From contig NZ_LXEO01000017.1 in the NCBI RefSeq assembly GCF_001654865.1, positions 310,001 through 374,000 of the forward strand: DNA of 64,000 nucleotides. The letters are read 5' to 3'. The notes beneath the pieces were generated by a model, which searched no databases, was not told the DNA's origin, and saw only the letters and a list, made by a program, of their open reading frames with translations. A program made the translations under genes and the position numbers. Source of the DNA: Buttiauxella noackiae ATCC 51607 (lineage in GTDB: Bacteria > Pseudomonadota > Gammaproteobacteria > Enterobacterales > Enterobacteriaceae). This document shows positions 26,528-33,985 of this stretch, in pieces (within the stretch, counting starts at the first letter, position 1; every line of letters starts with the position of its first letter).

Positions 26528-26599
26528 AATGGATTTTCCTGTAAAAGGTGAGTAGAGATGTGTTGCAGTTTCTGGTTGTATAGCAGCTCTGGTAAAGAA

Positions 26600-27130
26600 T
26601 TAATCCTCCGTAATCGTTTCCTGAATATCGATTGCACTGAGTTTATTCAGACGATCCCGCCAGTCAGGATATAAAACATGCGTAAATAACTTATCCGGAT
26701 GTTCCTCCAGCAAACATATATCCGGGGAACGTAAAACTGCAGCCAGAAAACCTGCGTTATTGGCACTTGCCCCTTTGAAGAGCGATTTGAATACTCCAGA
26801 AGTGAAACCCGTTGCAGGTTGATTTTCCAGTACACTTTCAATCTTCGTAATTGGTACCCAGTCTTTTGAGAATAACCCTCCGCTGCCATTTGCAATCAGT
26901 CGGAGATAAAGCTCATTATCTGCTTCAGATTTTGCCAGTTGCCATGTCAGCATGCCACTGGCTTTAGGGCTGATTTTTTCCGCCTGACCTGATTCAATGA
27001 GCAGCTTATAACTCTCTTCAGGTAATATTTGCTCATCTTCAGTGATACCTTTTTCAATATCACTTAAATCATTATTTAACTCCAGCGCCTCGTGTTCATT
27101 ATCATTTTTTCCTGACTTTGATTTTCTCAT
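26600..27130 (-). CDS. Unknown 176-aa island protein
   Basis: I use the ATG at 27130, six bases after AGGAG; an ATG two codons earlier sits too close to that site. The N-terminal 50 residues are charged and probably disordered (MRKSKSGKNDNEHEALELN). The rest is a soluble alpha/beta-looking sequence without known motifs (PASGMLTWQLAKSEADNELYLRL type). It lies 25 bases after the 123-aa gene and is likely co-transcribed with it. Not recognised. Confidence 0.5.
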   Translation of the reverse strand: MRKSKSGKNDNEHEALELNNDLSDIEKGITEDEQILPEESYKLLIESGQAEKISPKASGMLTWQLAKSEADNELYLRLIANGSGGLFSKDWVPITKIESVLENQPATGFTSGVFKSLFKGASANNAGFLAAVLRSPDICLLEEHPDKLFTHVLYPDWRDRLNKLSAIDIQETITED

Positions 27131-27155
27131 TTTCATCTCCTGATTTTAATCTGAT

Positions 27156-27527
27156 TTACAGACGGGATTCCGGCATAGACATTAATTTATCAATCCCACC
27201 CAGAGGACAATTGGGATGAAACAACAGATAAATACCATTTCCATTATCTTCTGTAATTGATAGCATCAAGTAATATTCATCTGTCAGATGGACCACGAAC
27301 TCAGGGTTTGCAATTAAATGATGAATTACATCCAGTACGTGCCGTTTAATATCTTCGGGAACATCACCGGGTTCAATGTACATTAATGTTACACCCACCT
27401 CTCCCCAAAAATTCATTGCGGAAAGTTCATCATCAAATGGAAGTATCAGTTCTTTTCTCAAGACAGTCATAACTGAATCGGGAAGAAGGAGCGACGGCAG
27501 GTCTTGCCAGTTCGAGATAAATTTCAT
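27156..27527 (-). CDS. Unknown 123-aa island protein
   Basis: Preceded by GAGGA at good spacing. The sequence is acidic with several tryptophan and proline positions (ISNWQDLPSLLLPDS, MYIEPGDVPEDIK) and no signal peptide or known motif. It is separated from the zinc-ribbon gene upstream by a clear terminator, so it starts its own transcript with the 176-aa gene. Not recognised. Confidence 0.5.
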   Translation of the reverse strand: MKFISNWQDLPSLLLPDSVMTVLRKELILPFDDELSAMNFWGEVGVTLMYIEPGDVPEDIKRHVLDVIHHLIANPEFVVHLTDEYYLMLSITEDNGNGIYLLFHPNCPLGGIDKLMSMPESRL

Positions 27528-27545
27528 TGAATAATCCTCATAAAC

Positions 27546-27577
27546 AAAAAACCCGATACGTTTTAAGTATCGGGGTT
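27546..27577 (-). terminator. Terminator of the zinc-ribbon gene
   Basis: CCCGATAC and GTATCGGG around a 7-base loop; the minus strand then runs TTTTTTG. It ends the transcript of the gene at 27621-27872. Confidence 0.8.
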
Positions 27578-27620
27578 ACATAGACAGGGTAAAGAATCTG
27601 GAATTGCCTTCAGTGGTCAT

Positions 27621-27872
27621 CTATATTCTTTCATAATATCTACAATCCTTGCAGATAAGCACTGGAGCATTATTCCTTTCACGCTGTTCAAGGAATCCAA
27701 AGAGACGCTGTATCGCCCTGATGATTTCTTTAAGCAATTCTGGTAATTGATCCGGGCTAATATAACCGGATGTTGATGTCAGAAACCGGTCATCGCGAGC
27801 CACCTTTGCTATATTTCCGGCAGTTTCTGTGACTGTATTCCGACTACCGCACTTAGGGCACTTTAACGGCAT
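27621..27872 (-). CDS. Small zinc-ribbon protein
   Basis: 83 residues from the ATG at 27872 (GGAG 7 bases before). CPKCGSRN at the start and CKDC near the end give a split four-cysteine zinc ribbon, with a helical insert (LPELLKEIIRAIQRLFGFL) between. It lies 26 bases after the integrase stop on the same strand. Proteins like this occur in many integrative elements; no role is known. Confidence 0.55.
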   Translation of the reverse strand: MPLKCPKCGSRNTVTETAGNIAKVARDDRFLTSTSGYISPDQLPELLKEIIRAIQRLFGFLEQRERNNAPVLICKDCRYYERI

Positions 27873-27903
27873 AATCATTCTCCACGTTTAAGAGACGCAA
27901 AAA

Positions 27904-29106
27904 TCACTGTTCTTTACTGGTAGCTACAGGGGTTAAAAGAAGGTCGGTAACACCCTGCCCGGTCTGACGCATTCGCTCTGGTGTCAGTTTTGCGTAGCGC
28001 TCCGTACTCTGAATACTGGCATGCGCCAGCTGGGCTTTAACGTCATACAGGCTGTACTGTCCACTGGAGACAAGTAATGATGCGACAGAATGGCGCGTGG
28101 TGTGGAAACAGACTTCACTTTTATCTATCCCGCATTCTGCCAGTATTTTTTCATAGGCCCACCGGGGTTCTGATATCGGTTTTCCATTATCTTTTACGGC
28201 AAACAGATAGGGGTTGCTGCCAGCCCGTGGGATCGAATCAATAATGGATAATGCAACATCACTGAGATACACAGTTCTGCTGCGACCATTCTTAGTATAA
28301 GGAATGAATAACGACCTGTTATCCCGATCAATATGTTTGTGCATGACGTTCAGCATTTCTGATTTGCGTGTACCGGTTAACAGCAGCATGGCTATCAGTC
28401 CCCCGGCTGCCTTATTGGGGTATCGTGCCGCAGCGTCGAGGATCCTTCTGATCTCATCGGCATCAAAAAAGCGCGTCCGCTGATTATTCTCCTTCAGCAA
28501 AGGGATCTTATCGGCTTCATTCTTCTCCAGGACATCCTGTCGTAGCGCATAACGCCCCATAGTTTTCAGAATAGCCAGTGCCCTGTTACAGGTAGACGGT
28601 GCATACTGCTGGCTATGAATACGACCCTCAAGCATGTCGAAAAGCACCTGCTGGATTTCCCGGGCCCGAAGGTCGCAGTAACGTATCTTTCCCAGACGAG
28701 GTTCAATGTATTGCGTGAAACGCTGAACATCCTTATCCCAGGACTTTTTATGCCGCTTGATGAACGGAACATAGGTCTGGTGAAAAAACTCACTAAGCGT
28801 TGGCATCGCACGATAATTATCGCGCTCTGCCTTAGGGTCATTTCCCAGTGCAATCGCCTCCTTATGACGGCGAGCTATCTGGCGAGCTGTCCCCACATCA
28901 ATTTCAGGGAATCTGCCAATACTGATACTTTTTTTGGTACCGTGGAATGTGTAGCGCAGGAGGAAACGTTTGTTGCCCGTTCGACCTGAGAGGCATTTGA
29001 GGCCAATGACCTCGGTATCAGATACCTCAAGCTCTGTAGATCGGGTATCTGTGTTTGCCGGAAGGGCTTTGATGGATGAATTGGTGAATCGGAAGGATTT
29101 TTGCAT
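27904..29106 (-). CDS. P4-type tyrosine integrase next to tRNA-Leu
   Basis: 400 residues from the ATG at 29106 (AGGA at 5 bases; an upstream ATG overlaps that site). An N-terminal DUF4102 arm-binding domain (KSISIGRFPEIDVGTARQIA) leads into a core-binding domain, then the catalytic part with R in LLTGTRKSEML, H-x-x-R in FHTTRHSVASLL, the histidine in LAHASIQSTERYAKL and the tyrosine nucleophile in RYAKL. Integrases of this group insert elements at the 3' end of tRNA genes; the tRNA-Leu gene about 1 kb to the right is the expected target. It is transcribed away from the divergent UDG-like gene, with 80 bases between them. Confidence 0.93.
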   Translation of the reverse strand: MQKSFRFTNSSIKALPANTDTRSTELEVSDTEVIGLKCLSGRTGNKRFLLRYTFHGTKKSISIGRFPEIDVGTARQIARRHKEAIALGNDPKAERDNYRAMPTLSEFFHQTYVPFIKRHKKSWDKDVQRFTQYIEPRLGKIRYCDLRAREIQQVLFDMLEGRIHSQQYAPSTCNRALAILKTMGRYALRQDVLEKNEADKIPLLKENNQRTRFFDADEIRRILDAAARYPNKAAGGLIAMLLLTGTRKSEMLNVMHKHIDRDNRSLFIPYTKNGRSRTVYLSDVALSIIDSIPRAGSNPYLFAVKDNGKPISEPRWAYEKILAECGIDKSEVCFHTTRHSVASLLVSSGQYSLYDVKAQLAHASIQSTERYAKLTPERMRQTGQGVTDLLLTPVATSKEQ

Positions 29107-29186
29107 ATTTATCCTCATGTATCTGATTTATATCATGAAAATAATATATATCTGAAGGTGTTTTTATTACGGGGCAGGATTGAATA

Positions 29187-29927
29187 ATGGAAAGGCTATT
29201 AGACGCGTACAAACGGATATTACAGGAAGTTGACGCCCTGTCATTTAACCTGAATGAAGATAAATACTCAGGCGTCTTTTTACCTGTGCCGTTTGAAGAA
29301 TACTGGCATTCACCGGTAAAAATCATGCTGGTTGGACGTGAAACCGCTGGCTGGAATACGCTGAATGGTAAGAATACGATGTCACGGGTGCTGGGACATA
29401 TACCTGACGTCACTATCGGGCAAGTGGTTGAAGAGGCTGTAGCTCGTTACAGGAATCATCTTCCGGTACAAAATGATGGCACCACCAACCTCAAATCACG
29501 TAGCCGCTTCACACAATATCATTTCAGGCTGGCCCGGGAGCTTAACATTCCTCCCCTGGCAATCGTATATGCCAATCTACTGGCGTGGGATTACGACGGA
29601 CTGACCCCTCTCAATCGCCCTCAAAATGAAGTGCAGGAAGTCATATTAGCCTCACTGAAACTGCTGGCGGTACAAATTAAACACCTTGATCCTAATTTCA
29701 TCATCTTTGCATCTGGAGCCCGGAGAACAGACTACATCATAAAACAGGTGCTTACTGAGCTAGGCGGCTATGAGACTTCTTCAGTCATTCCGGGGAAGCT
29801 ATGGGAGTTCAAAACAGGTAATGCAATCTGTTTCAGAATTGCCCATCCAAGGGCTATGCGCGGACACCAGAAGTACAGAGATGAGGTGATAGCACGAATT
29901 AAGCAACTTTATACTCAGGGTGGCTAG
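29187..29927 (+). CDS. Uracil-DNA-glycosylase-like protein
   Basis: 246 residues. VKIMLVGRETAGWNTL resembles the GQDPY-type active-site loop of the UDG superfamily, and RIAHPRAMRGHQKY corresponds to the HPSP-type leucine/intercalation loop near the C-terminus. ANLLAWDYDG lies where the superfamily has its uracil-binding asparagine. UDG-like genes are a reported component of E. coli pipolins; with a primer-independent polymerase the enzyme may clean uracil or signal lesions in newly made DNA, or act against uracil-containing phages. The residues differ from the classical families, so activity is not certain. It is the gene closest to the tRNA and reads toward it. Confidence 0.75.
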   Translation: MERLLDAYKRILQEVDALSFNLNEDKYSGVFLPVPFEEYWHSPVKIMLVGRETAGWNTLNGKNTMSRVLGHIPDVTIGQVVEEAVARYRNHLPVQNDGTTNLKSRSRFTQYHFRLARELNIPPLAIVYANLLAWDYDGLTPLNRPQNEVQEVILASLKLLAVQIKHLDPNFIIFASGARRTDYIIKQVLTELGGYETSSVIPGKLWEFKTGNAICFRIAHPRAMRGHQKYRDEVIARIKQLYTQGG

Positions 29928-30104
29928 AGCATTACAACTTGCTCAGCAGGCCTCCCTTTCCCGGAAGAGTACCGGAAAACAGGCAAAGCGGCCTGGTTCT
30001 CTATGCTGGAGGCGACACGTTCGATTCGGCATTGCCAGGCTGGAGATTGCAGTTCATTGCACCCCGTGAGCACAGGATATGCACAGGGCGTGAATTTCAG
30101 GCAC

Positions 30105-30128
30105 AAAAAAACCACCCGAAGGTGGTTT
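30105..30128 (-). terminator. Terminator of the tRNA operon
   Basis: AAACCACC, CGAA loop, GGTGGTTT; the minus strand ends in TTTTTTT. It lies 42 bases after the tRNA-Leu CCA end, so the island junction is either inside the tRNA 3' end, with this sequence brought by the island, or to the left of this terminator. Confidence 0.85.
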
Positions 30129-30169
30129 CACGACACTGCTTATTGCTTTGATTATTCTGATGTTTCCCA

Positions 30170-30256
30170 TGGTACCCGGAGTGGGACTTGAACCCACACA
30201 GCGCGAACGCCGAGGGATTTTAAATCCCTTGTGTCTACCGATTTCACCACCCGGGC
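30170..30256 (-). tRNA. leuZ: tRNA-Leu (anticodon UAA), island integration site
   Basis: 87 bases with encoded CCA. The anticodon loop reads TTTAAAA around TAA and the long variable arm of class II tRNAs is present. It matches the E. coli leuZ gene layout, in operon with cysT and glyW. The gene is intact, so the integrated island has kept or rebuilt its 3' end. Confidence 0.97.
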
Positions 30257-30268
30257 TCGGGAAGAAAG

Positions 30269-30342
30269 TGGAGGCGCGTTCCGGAGTCGAACCGGACTAG
30301 ACGGATTTGCAATCCGCTACATAACCGCTTTGCTAACGCGCC
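30269..30342 (-). tRNA. cysT: tRNA-Cys (anticodon GCA)
   Basis: 74 bases with CCA encoded; anticodon loop TTGCAAA. Twelve bases separate it from leuZ; same transcript as glyW. Confidence 0.97.
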
Positions 30343-30391
30343 AAAACCTTTCACCTTTGCAGGCTGTAACAGAATTTCTGCCACATAAATT

Positions 30392-30467
<76 letters not shown>

Positions 30468-30548
30468 AAAATCTTATTAATTAACCTTAAAGCTAATCAT
30501 TTGATTTTACTATCTTCTGGCAAGCTGTGCTGCCGTTCGATGCGTTGC

Positions 30549-30576
30549 ATTCTACTTACCTGACGCGATGAGTCAA
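30549..30576 (-). promoter_or_regulatory. Sigma-70 promoter of the glyW-cysT-leuZ operon
   Basis: On the minus strand TTGACT (-35), 16 bases, TAGAAT (-10), followed by a GC-containing discriminator, about 80 bases before glyW. Confidence 0.75.
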
Positions 30577-30691
30577 TGAAATTTTCCGTCACCACGCTCC
30601 GTTTGCTGAATTTTGCACCGTACCGATCACGGTTCGAGCAAATAACCCCCTTGCGCGGTTAAATATTGATGCATTAACCAGAAAACGGGAA

Positions 30692-31636
30692 TCAGATTTG
30701 ATAATCCAATACCGTTTCTTCAGGCTCAAGCGCCAGCCTTTTGATATCCGCAACCGAAAGTTCCGGATTACACAGCTCGATAAAACGCCAGACATAATTC
30801 CGTTGTAGCTGACCTCGCTTCAATCCAAGCCATACGGTGTTAGTGTCAAAAAGATGACGAGTATCGAGTCTGATTAGCTCCCCCTCCTCGCTGCTTGCTT
30901 GAAATGCCACCAGACCGATACCCAGCCCTAACTCCACATAAGTTTTCACAACGTCCGAGTCTTGCGCGCTCAGTACGATATCAGGAGTCAGCCCACGGCG
31001 TGAGAACGCTTCATCAATACGCGCACGCCCGGTAATGCCCTGACGATAAGTAATAATCGGCCAATGGCTTATATCATCAAGCGTAAGAGGATTTGCATGG
31101 ATCAGTGGATGGCCGCGCGGCACCAATAAAGTGTGAGACCAGCGAAACCATGGATAAGCGACGACTAAGGGATCGGTACTCAAGCGCTCACTGGCAATAC
31201 CAATATCTGCCGTACCGTTATGCAGCAACATCTCGATTTCTTGCGGCGTCCCCTGAATTAACTCAAGGCGTACTTCCGGGAATAACGAGCGGAACGATTT
31301 GATTACCGATGGCAAACTGTAGCGTGCCTGTGTATGTGTGGTGGCAATAGTGAGCACACCGCTGGTGTCGTTGGTAAATACGTCTGCCAGACGACGCACA
31401 TTACTGGCTTCATTAAGAATACGTTCAGCAATTACCAGCAGGGCTTTACCCGGCTCTGTCATGCCCAATAAACGTTTACCGCGACGGATGAAAATCTCGA
31501 TACCGAGTTCTTCTTCCAGTTCACGAATATGGCGGCTTACGCCCGATTGAGAAGTAAAAAGCATGTTGGCGACTTCGGTCAGGTTGTAGTCCCGCCGGGC
31601 CGCCTCGCGGATGATTTTGAGTTGCTGGAAGTTCAC
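30692..31636 (-). CDS. cbl: LysR-type regulator Cbl (sulfate starvation)
   Basis: 314 residues, nearly the length of E. coli Cbl (316) and matching it along its whole length: MNFQQLKIIREAARRDYNL, TSQSGVSRHIRELEEELGIE, GVLTIATTHTQARYSLP and LGLKRGQLQRNYVWRFIELC. The N-terminal winged helix (residues ~1-60) is followed by a LysR substrate-binding domain. Cbl activates organosulfur uptake genes (tau, ssu) under sulfate limitation and is related to CysB. It lies downstream of nac on the same strand, as in E. coli, 22 bases past a 105-base gap. Confidence 0.95.
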   Translation of the reverse strand: MNFQQLKIIREAARRDYNLTEVANMLFTSQSGVSRHIRELEEELGIEIFIRRGKRLLGMTEPGKALLVIAERILNEASNVRRLADVFTNDTSGVLTIATTHTQARYSLPSVIKSFRSLFPEVRLELIQGTPQEIEMLLHNGTADIGIASERLSTDPLVVAYPWFRWSHTLLVPRGHPLIHANPLTLDDISHWPIITYRQGITGRARIDEAFSRRGLTPDIVLSAQDSDVVKTYVELGLGIGLVAFQASSEEGELIRLDTRHLFDTNTVWLGLKRGQLQRNYVWRFIELCNPELSVADIKRLALEPEETVLDYQI

Positions 31637-31741
31637 ATTGCCCCCGGGGCATAACCGTTCTTTACACCATTGTTAAAGTGGCAATCCCGAGATAACAAAT
31701 AATAAAAACCAGCAACTTATTCGATTTAGCAATAAGCCGAA

Positions 31742-32659
31742 TCACCCTACCAGTAGCAGTTCGCGATTTTCCTGTGCGGGACGAACCACCAGCGACATCA
31801 AAATGTCTTTAACTGCCTGCGCCTGCGGAGTCAGTGCGGTACGAGCCGATAAATTAACCGAGAGTGGTAAATTCAGTGATGGGCTAGTGATACGTGCCAT
31901 CCAGCCGTTTGCGGAACTCACCAGCGAACGTGCCGCTGATTCTGGCAACACTGTCACCCCCATACCGCTGGCAATAGCAGCCGTCAGCGTCGAGATTGAA
32001 TCAATTTCACCCGTGATTTTTGCCGTTAAGCGGCGCAATGAAAAAGCTTCATCCACGCGTTTACGCACGGCGCTATAGTCTCGCGGCAGGAATAGGTTCA
32101 TTTCGGCCACCGCGCAGAGATCGACTGTCTGACCTGGACAGTCGCGGGTGCCGACAAGAAACAACTCCTCTTTCAATAACGGTTGGCTAATGATGCCCGC
32201 CGTTGGAGAACGGTCATACAAGACCGCCATGTCAAGCTGGCCGCTTAACAGCTTGTCATTCAGGACAGAACTACTGTTCTCATGCAGATAGACCAGCACG
32301 TCGGGTAATTCCGCACGTACTGCCTGTAATAAAGGCATGGTGATTGAAGAAGCTGCAGTGCCTGGGGCCAGGCCAATAGAAACCTGACCACCTAAAGTTT
32401 GACCCACATTGCAAACCGCTAATTGAGCCTGTTCACATTGGCGCAAAATAGTTCTCGCATGGGTATAGAGAATTTTTCCTGCTTCTGTTGGCGTTACGCC
32501 GCGTTTGGTACGAATTAACAGCTGCTGATCCATTTCACCTTCAAGGGTAGCAACTTGTTGGCTCAGCGCTGGCTGCGCAATATGCAGCACTTCTGCGGCC
32601 TGAGTCAGGCTACCAATATCGACGATTTTCACGAAGTACTTCAGTCGTCTTAAATTCAT
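31742..32659 (-). CDS. nac: Nitrogen assimilation control regulator Nac
   Basis: 305 residues from the ATG at 32659 (GGGGG before it; a longer frame has no site). It opens MNLRRLKYFVKIVDIGSLTQ with the LysR helix-turn-helix QAAEVLHIAQPALSQQV. Nac couples the sigma-54 nitrogen response to sigma-70 genes, activating hut, put and ure-type operons and repressing gdhA. A sigma-54 promoter and an NtrC site lie upstream, so nitrogen control is visible directly in the DNA. Confidence 0.95.
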   Translation of the reverse strand: MNLRRLKYFVKIVDIGSLTQAAEVLHIAQPALSQQVATLEGEMDQQLLIRTKRGVTPTEAGKILYTHARTILRQCEQAQLAVCNVGQTLGGQVSIGLAPGTAASSITMPLLQAVRAELPDVLVYLHENSSSVLNDKLLSGQLDMAVLYDRSPTAGIISQPLLKEELFLVGTRDCPGQTVDLCAVAEMNLFLPRDYSAVRKRVDEAFSLRRLTAKITGEIDSISTLTAAIASGMGVTVLPESAARSLVSSANGWMARITSPSLNLPLSVNLSARTALTPQAQAVKDILMSLVVRPAQENRELLLVG

Positions 32660-32715
32660 TTTGCCCCCTACACGGAATGCCAACGCCAGTCTCGGCAGTG
32701 ATGTCTTTCTAAGAA

Positions 32716-32732
32716 TTGCAATATGCTTGCCA
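32716..32732 (-). promoter_or_regulatory. Sigma-54 promoter of nac
   Basis: Minus strand TGGCAAGCATATTGCAA: the GG (-24) and GC (-12) elements with correct spacing, close to consensus TGGCAC-N5-TTGCA. It ends 57 bases before the start codon. Confidence 0.85.
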
Positions 32733-32851
32733 CTTTTGAGAAACATCCGACCAGATACGCTAACAAGCTGGATAATAAGCGAAAGTGATTTAAAACAAGG
32801 AAAAATGAGTTTGAAACAGTGGTTCGCTTATGCCCCATTAGAGGTACAGGC

Positions 32852-32866
32852 GCACCATTGCGGTGC
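32852..32866. promoter_or_regulatory. NtrC binding site for nac
   Basis: GCACC-ATTGC-GGTGC, the dyad of the NtrC consensus, about 130 bases upstream of the sigma-54 promoter, a normal enhancer distance. Confidence 0.8.
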
Positions 32867-32880
32867 GCCAAATTACCTAA

Positions 32881-33384
32881 TTACAAACTTGCCCACCAAA
32901 GACGTAATTTCATTCCTGAAAGGCTGGTCCAACCGGTCGTTGATGAGACAACCTCTCCTTTATAAAGCACAACCAACGTAGGGGTGACGCCAATCTGCCA
33001 GTGGCGAGATAACTCACCTGAGGCATCATTAACCACCGGAAGATGAATTTTTTTCTGGGCTAACCAACGCGTTACATCCTGTGGTTCGCCGGAGCGTAGG
33101 GCAATTGTCATCACGTTTTCTCCCTCACCCACCAGCTGCGCAACAGAAGGTGTGGTGTAGCGACAAACACCGCACCAACTGGCCCAGAAATAGAGCAATA
33201 ATGGGCGATCTTCACTCAATGCGCTCAACGATACTGCCTGGCCATCAAGCGTATGAAGTGGTGTGCTATCGAAAATCGTGGGCATTTTTGGCGCTCGCCA
33301 CCAGTCCATCAGAAAGATAATGGTGATGAGCACAACCACCATCACCAACGCTTCTCGTCCCCAGCGCTTTAATTTACTTTTCAT
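32881..33384 (-). CDS. scsD: Thioredoxin-like membrane-anchored protein ScsD
   Basis: 167 residues. A single membrane anchor (EALVMVVVLITIIFLMDWW) is followed by a periplasmic thioredoxin fold with the active site WASWCGVCRYT and a cis-proline in GVTPTLVV. It belongs to the scs (suppressor of copper sensitivity) operon, known from Salmonella and absent from E. coli K-12, and works in periplasmic disulfide exchange under copper stress. Start overlaps the scsC stop. Confidence 0.9.
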   Translation of the reverse strand: MKSKLKRWGREALVMVVVLITIIFLMDWWRAPKMPTIFDSTPLHTLDGQAVSLSALSEDRPLLLYFWASWCGVCRYTTPSVAQLVGEGENVMTIALRSGEPQDVTRWLAQKKIHLPVVNDASGELSRHWQIGVTPTLVVLYKGEVVSSTTGWTSLSGMKLRLWWASL

Positions 33385-33985
33385 TGGCCTGTGCCCGCTT
33401 TTCTATCACCAGCGTTTCCAGAGACTCCCATGGCACTGCCCCTGCCAGTAAGGTATCGCCAACCAATGTTGCCGGTGTGCCTTCCACACCGACGACCCGA
33501 GCCAGTTGTAGGTTCAGATTCAGTGTCTCCCGACTTAATTCATCTGGCGTAACCACTGTCGCCCCACTTTTGACGAACGCAGCATCAATAGTGGTTGCGG
33601 TGTGATTGCCCTGTTTTGCCATCAAACTATGGTGCAATGCCAGAAACTGCTGTGGATGTTCGCGCCAGGTCGTTAAGGCGACACGCGCTGCAAGCGATGA
33701 GGATTCCCCACGAAATGGCAGCAGCTTGAATACCACTGCAACATCGGGATACTTTTCCACAATCTTCTCAAGCATAGGGTCGAACTTTTTACAGTACGGG
33801 CAGTTGTAGTCGGTGAATGAAATGATGGTTAGTTTCGGTGAAGTTGCACCAATCCGCGGGCTGGCAGGATCGTGATACAACGCTTGATAGATCATCTGTT
33901 GTATTTGTTCTTCATTAGGTTGTGTCTCAGCAGTGGCACCAAAAGTGGTCGCCAGCAACAGTACAAGCGTGATGATTATTTTCAT
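33374..33985 (-). CDS. scsC: DsbA/DsbG-like periplasmic disulfide protein ScsC
   Basis: 203 residues with signal peptide MKIIITLVLLLATTFGATAE, active site FTDYNCPYCKKFDPM and cis-Pro in EGTPATLVGD. The N-terminal helical region (EEQIQQMIYQALYHD) may serve oligomerisation as in related ScsC proteins. It is kept reduced by ScsB and binds copper in Salmonella. Overlaps scsB by 4 bases and scsD by 11. Confidence 0.92.
   Translation of the reverse strand: MKIIITLVLLLATTFGATAETQPNEEQIQQMIYQALYHDPASPRIGATSPKLTIISFTDYNCPYCKKFDPMLEKIVEKYPDVAVVFKLLPFRGESSSLAARVALTTWREHPQQFLALHHSLMAKQGNHTATTIDAAFVKSGATVVTPDELSRETLNLNLQLARVVGVEGTPATLVGDTLLAGAVPWESLETLVIEKRAQANEK

Noticed and set aside
1..30170. CRISPR array or cas genes in the defence island
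   Set aside because: No regularly spaced repeats and no Cas-like protein were seen.
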